Assembly (NCBI GenBank): GCA_964557575.1
Contig: CAZLBC010000015.1
Coordinates: 1-64,000, forward strand
Reading direction: 5' to 3'
From: CAZLBC01 sp964557575
GTDB lineage: Bacteria > Planctomycetota > Phycisphaerae > SM23-33
DNA length: 64,000 bases
Positions 54,352 to 63,076 of the stretch are shown piece by piece. The first letter of the stretch is position 1; every line of letters starts with the position of its first letter. Below the pieces are notes generated by a model. The model was given only the letters and a program-made list of their open reading frames with translations, had not been told where the DNA came from and searched no databases. The position numbers and the translations under genes were made by a program.

Positions 54352-54807
54352 CTACTCGTCCAGGGGTTTCGCGGTACTCACCGCCCGCTCGGTAAGGAGC
54401 ATGACCTTCGTCGCGAGGGCCTGTCCCGACACGGGGGGCGCAACCATGACCGCCCACCGCATTCCCGAGTGACTTGGGGCGGAATCGCAGATCACCATGA
54501 TTTCTTCGCGCCCCGGCACCGTCATCCCTCCGGGCATATAGCGGTACGGCTTACCGGAGGCCGGGCAGGTCAGCGGCGGCAGGTCGCCCATCCCTGATTC
54601 CTTCAGGTCATTCAGCGAGTCCGGCAGTCTCTTGTTGATACTGTGATACATGAGCAGGTGACCGCAGAGGTCGTGGAGCCGTTCTGCGCAGGGATCGGAC
54701 TCGACGCTCGGCCGCGCCGCCTGCGGCACGCGGCGTTCCTCGAATCGGCACGACGCCGAAAACGCGCACAGCGTCCCCAGCACGACTGCGATATTACGGC
54801 TGTGCAT
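54352..54807 (-). CDS. T2SS-2 small lipoprotein, possible pilotin
   Basis: A 151-aa predicted lipoprotein (MHSRNIAVVLGTLCAFSASC, lipid Cys at residue 20). The mature part has a helical stretch LLMYHSINKRLPDSLNDLKE followed by a Cys-containing segment LPPLTCPASGKPYRYMPGGM, similar to the short periplasmic domains of pseudopilin-like regulatory proteins. ATG 54807 overlaps the secretin gene end by 14 bp, so it is the last cistron of T2SS-2. The equivalent position in T2SS-1 also encodes a lipoprotein, although I see no sequence similarity. Secretin pilotin is the positional guess. Confidence 0.7.
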   Translation of the reverse strand: MHSRNIAVVLGTLCAFSASCRFEERRVPQAARPSVESDPCAERLHDLCGHLLMYHSINKRLPDSLNDLKESGMGDLPPLTCPASGKPYRYMPGGMTVPGREEIMVICDSAPSHSGMRWAVMVAPPVSGQALATKVMLLTERAVSTAKPLDE

Positions 54808-56956
54808 CACTGTTCTCTCCCGTGTCTTCCCGAGGGTCGGCGGCATCCGGGTTCTTTCCCCGCTGCATTCCGTCCATGTGGTCCCGGAATGCGCCCTCAC
54901 CGCCAACGTCTTCGAGTATCTTGCTGCCTTCCTTCTCGTTTTCGGACATGCCCGTCAGGTCCCGCGACTCCTTCGCCACGTGGGGCGTCAGGAAGATGAG
55001 CAGCTCGGTCTTGACCTTCTCCTTGACGGTGCGATTGAACAGGTCGCCGAGCAGCGGGATGTCGCCGAGCATGGGGACCTTCCGCTCGGTGTCGGTAATG
55101 CGATCCTCCATCAAACCGCCGATGACGATGGTCTGCCCGTTGAGAATGGCCACCCGGGTCCGGGCGGACCGCTTGGAGTAGACGGTGGCGTTGGCCGACT
55201 CGGAGATCGGTACCGTGGTGTCCGTGATGCTCGATATCTCCGGCTCGACGGTCATGATCACCTTTCCCTCGGGGTTGATCTGCGGAGTAACCGTCAAAAT
55301 GATGCCCACGTCCTCGTACTCGATCGTGTTCACGGTCTGGCCGGTGTCGGTCGTGCGACTGTTTCGCACGAAGGGCACTTCCTGGCCGACCGTGATGGTC
55401 GCCTCCTGGTTGTCACTGGTGAGGATATAGGGACGCGACAGTACGTCGACCCGGCCCACCCGCTTCAGGGCGTTGTATGTCGCCGAAAAACCGGCGTTGA
55501 TCGTCGTCGATATGAGCCCGCCGCTTCGGTTGTCGGTGGTCCCGCCGAGATCGGTGGTGATGTCGGCGGTGGAAGATGCCGAGAGGTTCAGCACCGAGTA
55601 CTCGCCGCCGTAGTCGAACTGGTCGTCGTGGATCACCTCGGCGATGAGCACCTTGATCAGAACCTGGGGAATCTCCCGGTCGAGTTCGGCGAGCATCTCC
55701 TTGACCGTGTCGAAGTGCTTCGACGGCGCCCGCACCAGCAGGGAATTGGTATCCTCGTCGGCCACCGCGTAGACCTGCCCGACCAAGTCTCCCGATTCGG
55801 CGGCGACGCGCTGGGCCGCCGCCGTCATGTTCGGGGACCTGAAGCGGGAACTGCCCCGCCCCGGCGCTCCCGCGGTCCCCGCCGTCCTGCCGGCGGTGTA
55901 GGTGTCGGAAAAGATCGAGTTCAGGACGGTCTCCAGGTTCGCGGCCTGCGCGTTCTTCAGCGAGTAGATGAAGACCGACTGCTCCTCGCTCGGGTTCGCG
56001 TCGAGCTCCTTTATAATGCCCCCGATGACCTCCAGCAGGTCGGGCGGCGCGCTGACGACCACCGTGTTCGTGCGGGTGTCGGCGGAGGCAACGACACGCT
56101 GTTCCCGCGGCGACGTCGAACCGCCGCCGTCGCGGCTGGAAGAATCCCTCCCCCGGCCCCGGAAGAATCGCATGAACGGCGGCCCGCCCGACTGGCGGCG
56201 GGAGGACTGCTGCTGCTCCTGCTTGAACAGGTCCGTTATCAGGCTCGCCGTGCTCGACGCGTCCGCGTAGGTCAGGGGATATACCGTGACCTCGGTCACG
56301 CCCGACATGTGCTGGTCGAGGGCCTGGATGACCTCCGCGATCCGGCGTATGTGCGCCTGAGTGTCGATCAAAATCAGGGAGTTGCTCGCCGCGTTCACCG
56401 ACACCGTGGCCTCTGAGGAAATCAGCGGCGACAGCTCGCTCTTGAGCCGGGTTGCGTCGGCGTACTTTATGGGAATGATCTGGGTGACCAGCTTGTCGGC
56501 TATCGGGATCTTCTCGGGATCCCCGCCGGTGTGCACCGGTATGTTTTCCTTGGAGGCATGGCTGAAGGGAACGATCTTCAGGTTCCGCCCCACGCGCACG
56601 GCCGCGTAGCCCTTTTCCTTGAGCACGGTATCGAGGAGGGCGATCGCCTCCTCGGTGTTGATGGGCCGGCGGCTGGTGACGGTTATCCGCCCCGTGACGC
56701 GCGTCTCCTGGACGATGACCAGGCCCGTGGCGTCGGAGAGGTAATCGAGGACCGCGTCGACGGACGCGTCCTTGAAATTCAACAGGATCGGCTTGTCCTT
56801 CGCGGCCTGCGGCCGGGTTTCGGGTTTCGCCGCAAGCGGGTTTTCCCCGGCGACGAGCACACCGGCACCGATCGCGAACAGGCATGCCGCCGTGAGGGCG
56901 ACGCGGCCGTACAATCGTGCACCGATACCCTCCGGCGCGTTTCGTATCGTGTTCAT
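54794..56956 (-). CDS. gspD: T2SS-2 secretin GspD of normal size
   Basis: Secretin (720 aa) forming the outer-membrane channel. Signal peptide to ~residue 36. N0 domain (ILLNFKDASVDAVLDYLSDA), N1 (VTQIIPIKYADATRLKSELS), N2 (TEVTVYPLTYADASSTASLI) with a Gln/Arg/Gly-rich loop, N3 (SVFIYSLKNAQAANLETVLN), then the secretin core with VLIKVLIAEVIHDDQFDYGG, VDVLSRPYILTSDNQEATIT, GQTIVIGGLMEDRITDTERK and LLIFLTPHV. The Asp/Asn-rich tail may be the pilotin-binding S-domain. Its start overlaps the gspC-like stop (ATGA). It is the direct comparison for the giant secretin of T2SS-1. Confidence 0.96.
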   Translation of the reverse strand: MNTIRNAPEGIGARLYGRVALTAACLFAIGAGVLVAGENPLAAKPETRPQAAKDKPILLNFKDASVDAVLDYLSDATGLVIVQETRVTGRITVTSRRPINTEEAIALLDTVLKEKGYAAVRVGRNLKIVPFSHASKENIPVHTGGDPEKIPIADKLVTQIIPIKYADATRLKSELSPLISSEATVSVNAASNSLILIDTQAHIRRIAEVIQALDQHMSGVTEVTVYPLTYADASSTASLITDLFKQEQQQSSRRQSGGPPFMRFFRGRGRDSSSRDGGGSTSPREQRVVASADTRTNTVVVSAPPDLLEVIGGIIKELDANPSEEQSVFIYSLKNAQAANLETVLNSIFSDTYTAGRTAGTAGAPGRGSSRFRSPNMTAAAQRVAAESGDLVGQVYAVADEDTNSLLVRAPSKHFDTVKEMLAELDREIPQVLIKVLIAEVIHDDQFDYGGEYSVLNLSASSTADITTDLGGTTDNRSGGLISTTINAGFSATYNALKRVGRVDVLSRPYILTSDNQEATITVGQEVPFVRNSRTTDTGQTVNTIEYEDVGIILTVTPQINPEGKVIMTVEPEISSITDTTVPISESANATVYSKRSARTRVAILNGQTIVIGGLMEDRITDTERKVPMLGDIPLLGDLFNRTVKEKVKTELLIFLTPHVAKESRDLTGMSENEKEGSKILEDVGGEGAFRDHMDGMQRGKNPDAADPREDTGENSDAQP

Positions 56957-57552
56957 TTTCCCAACTCCTGTTGACGTCTTTTTCGCATGCGTTCGAGTAT
57001 GTCCGCGATTCCCGCGCCGCCGCCCCCGGGTTCAGCGGGGCGCGACGAGGGTTCCCCGGCCGCCGGCGCGGATGCCGGTGCCGCCGGCACCACCGCGTAT
57101 CCGTTCGTCGCGGGTACCGCCGTCGAACCGGAAAGCGTGCTGCCGACCTCGATGTCACCGATCTTCCCGTCTCGCTCGTATTGTATACCATCGAGCGTGA
57201 TGGCGGTCACCTTTCCTTTTCCGGCCGCCCCCCCCACCCGGACCACCAGTGTCTTCTTCGAGCGGCCGTCTTCAAGAAACGCCACGCGCTCATCGCCCCG
57301 CACGGCCGTTCCGGTCAGCGTGATGTACCGATCGGGATCGGGCGGGGGCGCGGGTTTGCGGGGCGCGGGCGCGACGACTTTTTTCTGCGGGCGCCTTCGG
57401 TAGCGGAGGAAAATGTTGCGCTCCGACAATAGCCGGTACTTGTCCGCGGTTGACGGTCCCGGTCGACCCGACTCGGCACACAGGATGGAGACCGGCAGGG
57501 CGACGAACGCCGCGATCAGTCTCGCGTGCTGTATGGATGTACGCTCTTTCAT
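56953..57552 (-). CDS. T2SS-2 GspC/PilP-like periplasmic adaptor
   Basis: A 199-aa protein with an N-terminal hydrophobic segment (ARLIAAFVALPVSILCA), then the recognisable YRLLSERNIFLRYRRRPQKK, a Pro-rich linker and a small beta-domain (YITLTGTAVRGDERVAFLED, KVTAITLDGIQYERDGKIGD) like the PilP/GspC homology region. It ends in an Ala/Pro-rich tail and a short basic helix. Such domains link the inner-membrane platform to the secretin N0 ring. It overlaps both neighbours by four bases. In T2SS-1 the equivalent domain is fused to the PilO-like protein. Confidence 0.8.
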   Translation of the reverse strand: MKERTSIQHARLIAAFVALPVSILCAESGRPGPSTADKYRLLSERNIFLRYRRRPQKKVVAPAPRKPAPPPDPDRYITLTGTAVRGDERVAFLEDGRSKKTLVVRVGGAAGKGKVTAITLDGIQYERDGKIGDIEVGSTLSGSTAVPATNGYAVVPAAPASAPAAGEPSSRPAEPGGGGAGIADILERMRKRRQQELGK

Positions 57553-58241
57553 CGCTTTTCACCTTTCGCGGGCGCGATCGCCGGTTTCGTTTCCGCCGCT
57601 GCGGATGCGGGTTTCGTCTCCGCCGGTGCGGATGCGGGTTTCGCCTCTGCCGGTCCGGATGCGGGTTTCTTCTCGGGAGATGCGGCCGCGTTCCCTTTTT
57701 CCGCGGCAGCGGGACCGCTTCCCGGCGCGTAGAGCGTCGAAATATTCATGTGAATGTTCAGATCGTCCGTCCCCGACTTGCGGCTCGTGACGCGAACCGT
57801 TTTGATCCTGATCGGCATGCGTGCAGCCGCCGCTTTCTGGATAAACCGGTAGACCGACCGCCACGATCCGGCGGCGGTCGCGCGGAATTCGATGATCGGC
57901 AGCTCGGTCTTCTCCCGCGACCGGTGGGGCTTGAGGGCGACGAGCGAGAGACCCGTGTCGCGCGACCACGCGCGTACGGCGTGCAGCAACCGGCTCTCCG
58001 CGGCGGCAGGATCGCCCGCCATGCCGCCGGCGAGCATGGTCCGCCATCGTCGCCCCTGTATCCGGCTGCGATCCAAGACGCTGCCCGCGTGTATGAGTTC
58101 GGATTGCAGTTTTTCTTTTTTCACCTGGATCGCCGCATAGGAATCCAGGAGCGGGGTCAGGGCAAACCGGTCGAGCACGAGCGACGCCAGCACGACAGTC
58201 GCTACCACGATAATAACCCGTTCTCTCCTGCTGAACACCAT
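57549..58241 (-). CDS. T2SS-2 GspM/PilO-like inner-membrane protein
   Basis: A 230-aa bitopic protein: one N-terminal helix (VIIVVATVVLASLVLDRF), a coiled coil (AAIQVKKEKLQSELIHAG) and a ferredoxin-like PilO/GspM domain (PIIEFRATAAGSWRSVYRFI, IRIKTVRVTSRKSG). The last ~50 residues are a low-complexity tail made of repeated KPASAPAETKPASA-type units, probably spanning periplasm or cell wall. It sits between the gspL-like and gspC-like genes, the normal order. Confidence 0.8.
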   Translation of the reverse strand: MVFSRRERVIIVVATVVLASLVLDRFALTPLLDSYAAIQVKKEKLQSELIHAGSVLDRSRIQGRRWRTMLAGGMAGDPAAAESRLLHAVRAWSRDTGLSLVALKPHRSREKTELPIIEFRATAAGSWRSVYRFIQKAAAARMPIRIKTVRVTSRKSGTDDLNIHMNISTLYAPGSGPAAAEKGNAAASPEKKPASGPAEAKPASAPAETKPASAAAETKPAIAPAKGEKR

Positions 58242-58250
58242 TGCCGGCGG

Positions 58251-59669
58251 TCACTCCTCGAATCGGCAGCTCATGCCGAAGGATATCTCGCGCCCCCCCT
58301 TCTCGGGGCGGCGGAGGTAGAGCGGTTTAACCCCGGTAAAGCGGGGATCGCCCGTCATGCCGTCGAGCAGCGCCAGGACCGTCGATTCCCTGTCGGCCTT
58401 GCCCGCAATGACGACCTGCATGTTTTCCTCCAGCGTCAGGGTGGTCACCCATATTCCGCCCGCGGGGGGAAACAGGAGGGTCAGCCGGTACAAACAGTCC
58501 ATGAACGCGGGGCGCCGATCGTACCAGTTCCGGGCAAAACTCGTCCGATCAATGATCTTCCGGGCCCGTTCGATGTCGGGAGCCATTGCCGCGAGCCGGG
58601 ACTCCATGTCCGCGGTTTCCCGCAGGTCCGCCCGCCAGTCCATGACTGCGGCAATCAGCGCCGCGAGAAGGGCGACGGCGGTGACCGCCGCCCAGGTGAT
58701 CTTCCGGAAAAGGGTCGACTCCTTCGGCGGGGCGAGGCGCGAATTGGCGAAATCGACGGCGGGCGAACGGCCGCCCAGCATCCCGGCGGCAACGGCGGCC
58801 GCGGCGCTGAACCGGCCCCCGCGATCGCCGCCGACCATGGTGCCGGTGTCGATACCGCGGGGACGATCCCGCAGGCCGACCGTCAAGTCGAGCCGTTCGG
58901 CAAGAATAGCCCGCTGCCGTTCCCCGAACGGCACCGCGCTCCAGACCAGCAACCGCCCCGCGCGGGCCGCGGCACTTTCACCCGGGAGGAGGGCTAGGAC
59001 GCGACGCAGCTCGTCGACCAGGCCGTCGACGCAGCCGTCGACCGGCTCGTCGGCGGATATCGGTACCGGGAGGCGGCGGATCAGGTCCGGCACGCCGTCC
59101 GAGACGCCGGCAAGTTCGGCCCCGCCGGGAAAGAGGTGCAGCACCAGGTGCCCGCCCCCGCCCGAGCCGTTTCCCGAACAGGCGAGGGCCACGGTAGACG
59201 AGGTGATTCCCCGGACCGACAGCCCGGCGGCTCGCGCCGTCTCTCGCAGGAACACGATCTGCCGCCGGGGCGCGGCGACCAGGAGGATCGACTGACCGGC
59301 GTCGGTCGCCGGCATCTCGACGTAATCGAACAGCAGGTCCCCGCGGTCCGAAGCGAATTCCCGCTCGATCGCGATGGCCAGGATATCGCGGAGTGAACCG
59401 GCCGCGCCGGGCGGCAGCGTTTTCTCGCGTGCCGTGAGCCACGTGGCCTCCATCCCGATCACGCACCGGCGGCTCGAGAACCGTTCGTCTTTCAGGAACG
59501 CCCTGAGCCGGTCGCCCAGTGCCGCCGGATCCTCGCGGTCGACGTCCGCGGGTACGACGAACTCGGCCGCCCTGACGGCCCTCCCCCCCCCGTTGGCGGG
59601 CACCACCTCGACGGCGGTGACCGACCGCTGCGTGAAGGCCAGCCCGATGATGCCGCGCCTGCCGAGCAT
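58251..59669 (-). CDS. gspL: T2SS-2 GspL (PilM-PilN)-like protein
   Basis: A 472-aa protein with an actin-like cytoplasmic domain (LGRRGIIGLAFTQRSVTAVE; CVIGMEATWLTAREKTLPPG), one membrane helix (ITWAAVTAVALLAALIAAVM), a coiled-coil segment and a PilN/GspL-type periplasmic fold (GGIWVTTLTLEENMQVVIAG). It ends in the short CRFEE. It recruits the GspE ATPase to the inner membrane. ATG 59669 starts one base after the gspK stop; the 130-codon extension upstream is a shadow of gspK. The same domain fusion occurs in T2SS-1. Confidence 0.85.
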   Translation of the reverse strand: MLGRRGIIGLAFTQRSVTAVEVVPANGGGRAVRAAEFVVPADVDREDPAALGDRLRAFLKDERFSSRRCVIGMEATWLTAREKTLPPGAAGSLRDILAIAIEREFASDRGDLLFDYVEMPATDAGQSILLVAAPRRQIVFLRETARAAGLSVRGITSSTVALACSGNGSGGGGHLVLHLFPGGAELAGVSDGVPDLIRRLPVPISADEPVDGCVDGLVDELRRVLALLPGESAAARAGRLLVWSAVPFGERQRAILAERLDLTVGLRDRPRGIDTGTMVGGDRGGRFSAAAAVAAGMLGGRSPAVDFANSRLAPPKESTLFRKITWAAVTAVALLAALIAAVMDWRADLRETADMESRLAAMAPDIERARKIIDRTSFARNWYDRRPAFMDCLYRLTLLFPPAGGIWVTTLTLEENMQVVIAGKADRESTVLALLDGMTGDPRFTGVKPLYLRRPEKGGREISFGMSCRFEE

Positions 59670-59670
59670 C

Positions 59671-61053
59671 TCAGCGCACCTCCTCGACCGTCGCGGCAAG
59701 AACCTCTTCGACGAGCGTTCCCGACCGCAGTGCCGCGAGGATGTCGGGATCGAGCGGCCACCCGAGGTGGGTGAGGTCGCGGCGGTACATAACGCGCGGC
59801 GGACTCTCGGTCGCATCCACCACGATCCGGCACCGCTTGAACGTCCGCCCGTCGCCGGAAACGCTGACGATATCCGCCGAAAACTGGTAGGACAGGCCGG
59901 TGATGTACGAACCGATGGCCGTCGCCTTCTCGTGCGGCAGGGCCTCGGCCACCCAGGCGATCCCGCTGCCGTCGGCGTCCTCGCCGGATCGCGCCGCAAT
60001 GAGCGCGGCGGCGTCCGATTCCTCGAGTTCCGGCAGGCAGAGCAGGACCTCTTTGGGGGCGGTGTTGACATTGACCAGGCCGGTGGTGCGCCGACGACTT
60101 TGCGTCGTCACCCGCTCGTCGATCTCCTTGAATTCGTCCATTTCGAGCGTCGACCGGTAGTAGAAGCCCATGAGGTTCTTGAACGGCCGCTTGCGGCGGA
60201 CCTGGTTCATAACGTCCTCCACGCGGCTCTCGTCCATCGACTCGGCCATCAGATCCGCAAGGGCCTTCTCCTGCATGGGATTGTTGACGTTCACCAGCCC
60301 GGTCTTTCCCGTGTCGGCTGACTCGTAGGTATAGACGGTCACCATGTTGAAGATCCCGCGATCGAGCCGGCCGTCCCGGTTGTCGGGCGGATCGGTCTCG
60401 GCGGCGTCGTCCTCGTTCGGATCCAGTATCACGTTCCGGTTGGCGTCTTCACCGTAGAGCAGATCCCGGGTGCCGTCCCTGACCATGAGCAGTTCCTCAA
60501 TCGTTTCCAGCGGCGCGTTTTTGCACTGGTAGGGCTCGGGCATGAGCATGTAATACTCGGTCTCCGCCCCGCCCGGCGTGACCTCGTCGTCTTCATCGCG
60601 CCAGTCGACGATGGCGGGCGCCATGCCCGCCGTGATAATCTCGAGCCGGGATATCATCTCCTCGGATGCCGCATTCAGGTTCAGTTTCGAAGCCTCGTCC
60701 ACCAGCCCGTACGCCCGTACCCGCTCGTCGTCGCGGTTCGGCCGGATAACCCAGAACGCCCCCCCGCCGACCCGGAGGCCGTCGCACCGCATCTCCTCCT
60801 CGTCGGGCCGCTGCCCGTCGAGCCCGTCGAGATTCGCCAGCACGTACTGCAGGGCGCCGTGTTCGACGGCCCGCGCCTGCTCGGCCGACGCGTAATTCGC
60901 GGAACTCACTCCCTCGATCCGCATCGACCGGGCCAGCACGAGCACGAACCCGGTCACCACGATCATGATCCACATGGTCGCGATCAGCACCGTCCCGCCC
61001 GCCCGGCATGCACCCGTCGTATTATGAGAACCGGTTCTAACGCTCACTGTCAT
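59671..61053 (-). CDS. gspK: T2SS-2 minor pseudopilin GspK-like
   Basis: GspK-type pseudopilin (460 aa) with N-terminal hydrophobic segment GGTVLIATMWIMIVVTGFVL, lacking Glu5. Duplicated helix-hairpin-helix-like parts are LNLNAASEEMISRLEIITAG and LVNVNTAPKEVLLCLPELEE. It carries the same type of loop as its paralogue in T2SS-1 (ANRNVILDPNEDD), again like a calcium loop. A second loop (TGKTGLVNVNNPMQEKALAD) follows. It lies 9 bp downstream of gspJ and one base before the gspL-like start. Confidence 0.88.
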   Translation of the reverse strand: MTVSVRTGSHNTTGACRAGGTVLIATMWIMIVVTGFVLVLARSMRIEGVSSANYASAEQARAVEHGALQYVLANLDGLDGQRPDEEEMRCDGLRVGGGAFWVIRPNRDDERVRAYGLVDEASKLNLNAASEEMISRLEIITAGMAPAIVDWRDEDDEVTPGGAETEYYMLMPEPYQCKNAPLETIEELLMVRDGTRDLLYGEDANRNVILDPNEDDAAETDPPDNRDGRLDRGIFNMVTVYTYESADTGKTGLVNVNNPMQEKALADLMAESMDESRVEDVMNQVRRKRPFKNLMGFYYRSTLEMDEFKEIDERVTTQSRRRTTGLVNVNTAPKEVLLCLPELEESDAAALIAARSGEDADGSGIAWVAEALPHEKATAIGSYITGLSYQFSADIVSVSGDGRTFKRCRIVVDATESPPRVMYRRDLTHLGWPLDPDILAALRSGTLVEEVLAATVEEVR

Positions 61054-61062
61054 GTTCCCGTC

Positions 61063-61758
61063 TCAAAACATCAGCATGTCCGCATCGGATCCCTGGCCCG
61101 GAACAATGGTGCTGCAGGGCAGCAGGAATACGCGCGACATGAGATACCCCTCACTGTCCGCGTCCGCATCAACCGCGCCGTTCCCCGAAAGCAGTATGGT
61201 CACCTCGACCGCCGACGGCAGCGTGTTGTCCCGGCTGCCCGAGTCCCAGTAATCCAGCCAGTCAACGCCGTCGTAGTATCGCAGTCCGAACACCCTGACG
61301 TTGCGGCACAGGACCTCGTCAACCGGGTCGACGTCGGTTGCGGCGAGCGTGTTCGTGGTCACCCGCCGCATCAGCACCATGTCCTGTCCGTCCTCGTCGT
61401 ATTCGCAGATGATCTCGACCATCCTGAGGTCCCCCGCGCAGCCGCTCCGGTCGACGGGCGAAGCCGTGCAGTGCAGCAGGAGGGCATCCGCCTCGCGGCC
61501 CGCCTCGTTGACGTCATCCTCGCCGATAAAGGCCCCGGCCAGCACCCCCCTGGGCACCGCGGCCGAGGCCATGTCGGCCCGGAGGAGTTCCATGGCGATA
61601 AGTACTTTCCGGGGATCCTCGATCGATTCGGCGGCACGATCACGGGCCCGGAAGACGACGTACAGAGTGGCGTACAGCGACCCGGCCAGGGTCGCGATCA
61701 TCCCGGTCGCCACCAGGAGTTCGAGAAGCGTAAAGGCCCGTCCGCGTCGCCTATTCAC
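61063..61758 (-). CDS. gspJ: T2SS-2 minor pseudopilin GspJ-like
   Basis: A 231-aa minor pseudopilin with prepilin motif GRAFTLLELLVATGMIATLA (Ala just before the FTLLE cleavage site, Glu5 present). It has a GspJ head containing VFGLRYYDGVDWLDYWDSGS, closely parallel to the IRYLRFRYHDGSGWIDSWNE of the T2SS-1 copy. It overlaps the gspI stop by eight bases. Confidence 0.86.
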   Translation of the reverse strand: MNRRRGRAFTLLELLVATGMIATLAGSLYATLYVVFRARDRAAESIEDPRKVLIAMELLRADMASAAVPRGVLAGAFIGEDDVNEAGREADALLLHCTASPVDRSGCAGDLRMVEIICEYDEDGQDMVLMRRVTTNTLAATDVDPVDEVLCRNVRVFGLRYYDGVDWLDYWDSGSRDNTLPSAVEVTILLSGNGAVDADADSEGYLMSRVFLLPCSTIVPGQGSDADMLMF

Positions 61759-62134
61759 TGTTCGCTCCCGTGTAGACGAGGGTGGCCAGCTGGACGCGGT
61801 ACTCCCTGTCGCGGCGGGTCCAGAAAACGCCGACGCTCAACTGATTGAGCCGGTCGTCCTCCGGCCAGTTGTCGAGGACCGACATCCAGCGATACGCCGG
61901 CCATTCCTCGCCGAAATCGCCCTCCATCTCCGATTCTCCTATGTCGCCGGCGGCGAGAATCTCCGCCATCCTGGTCTGCGCGAGCTGCGCCGCCTCGGCC
62001 TGCTGCCGGGCGTGGACCGACGCGGCCATGGAAACCAGGACGCCGTCCACGGCGACGGGCAGCACGATGCCGGCCAGTACGAGTGTCGCCAGCACCTCGA
62101 CGATGGTAAAACTGTTTTTCGATGCGCGGGACAT
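61751..62134 (-). CDS. gspI: T2SS-2 minor pseudopilin GspI-like
   Basis: A 127-aa pseudopilin: ASKNSFTIVEVLATLVLAGI (Ser before the cleavage site, Glu5 present) and a short head (GEEWPAYRWMSVLDNWPEDD, YRVQLATLVYTG) typical of GspI. ATG 62134 overlaps the gspH stop by one base (TAATG); the 19-codon extension to 62191 lies within gspH. Confidence 0.83.
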   Translation of the reverse strand: MSRASKNSFTIVEVLATLVLAGIVLPVAVDGVLVSMAASVHARQQAEAAQLAQTRMAEILAAGDIGESEMEGDFGEEWPAYRWMSVLDNWPEDDRLNQLSVGVFWTRRDREYRVQLATLVYTGANSE

Positions 62135-62658
62135 TACCACCGTTTCTCCGTGTTCCGCACCACGCGGAATCGCTCGGTCGGCGAGAGGCATTCCACCAGG
62201 AACACGCCGCCGTCCCGCTCCGCCAGCTCGATCGCCGCCTCGTCGCTCCGGCCGTCCGGGTAGAACTGAATGAACGACACCTGCCCCTCGTCGACGTTGC
62301 CGCCCGGCAGGTCGAATTCGACCGACACGTCGTCCGGGAGGTAAAATATCCGTCCGTGTTCTTCCGCCAGCGCGGCGAAGATCCCCTCCTGCTGTGCCGT
62401 GAGGTAATAGGAACCCTCATCGGTATCGATATTCAGGCGGTAGAGACGGGCCTCGGTCACCGCGCGGATGCGGGCGAGGTTCGTCAGGGCCAGGATATTC
62501 CCCGCCGCGTCGGCCGTCCGCCTGCCGCGGGCGAACCCGCTCAGTGACGGCGCGGCCATCGCCAGCACCGTGCATACCAGCAGCATGACGGCGACGAGCT
62601 CCAACAGCGTAAACGCGCAGCCGCTCCGGTTACCGGGGTGACCAGTTGTCGATATCAT
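62134..62658 (-). CDS. gspH: T2SS-2 pseudopilin GspH-like
   Basis: A 174-aa pseudopilin with SGCAFTLLELVAVMLLVCTV (Ala before the cleavage site, Glu5) and the GspH/FimT head with QVSFIQFYPDGRSDEAAIEL, the same signature as in T2SS-1 GspH. The start at 62658 (MISTTGH) lies inside the gspG end, with AGGAAGG just upstream; the longer open frame mirrors gspG. Confidence 0.86.
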   Translation of the reverse strand: MISTTGHPGNRSGCAFTLLELVAVMLLVCTVLAMAAPSLSGFARGRRTADAAGNILALTNLARIRAVTEARLYRLNIDTDEGSYYLTAQQEGIFAALAEEHGRIFYLPDDVSVEFDLPGGNVDEGQVSFIQFYPDGRSDEAAIELAERDGGVFLVECLSPTERFRVVRNTEKRW

Positions 62659-63064
62659 CGTCACCACCTTCCTGCCCGTCGGGCCCCATCGAGTAGAGAT
62701 CGTATCCGCTCGTGTTGTAGCGGCCGGGATAGGTATACACGTAAGGAGTGCCCCACGGATCGTTCGGCACCCCGCGCTTGATGTAGGGCCCCCGCCATTC
62801 GTCGAGATCGGGCGGGGCCTCAACCAGCGCGGCGATCCCCTCCTCGGTGGTCGGGTACCGGCCGTTGTCGACTTCGAAGGCATCCAGCGCGGTCTCCAGG
62901 TGAGCGATATCGGTCTGCGCGGCGGTTACCCTGGCCTGCTCGGACCGGCCCGTGAGTTTCGGAACGACGATTACCGCCAGCGACGCCAGGATCACGAGCA
63001 CCAGCAGCAGTTCAACCAGCGTGAAGCCCCTCTTGACCGATACCGCTGTTCTTGTATGAGCCAC
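62630..63064 (-). CDS. gspG: T2SS-2 major pseudopilin GspG
   Basis: Textbook GspG (144 aa): SVKRGFTLVELLLVLVILAS with Gly-1 and Glu5, NGRYPTTEEGIAALVEAPPD, EWRGPYIKRGVPNDPWGTPY and the calcium-site end YDLYSMGPDGQEGGDDDIDN. It is shorter and closer to the proteobacterial type than the T2SS-1 copy. It follows gspF by 12 bp. Confidence 0.96.
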   Translation of the reverse strand: MAHTRTAVSVKRGFTLVELLLVLVILASLAVIVVPKLTGRSEQARVTAAQTDIAHLETALDAFEVDNGRYPTTEEGIAALVEAPPDLDEWRGPYIKRGVPNDPWGTPYVYTYPGRYNTSGYDLYSMGPDGQEGGDDDIDNWSPR

Positions 63065-63076
63065 GTGTTATCTCTC

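Noticed and set aside
54794..56956. T2SS-2 secretin considered as an additional oversized secretin
   Set aside because: It has exactly N0 plus three N-domains and a standard core, 720 residues, which is ordinary.
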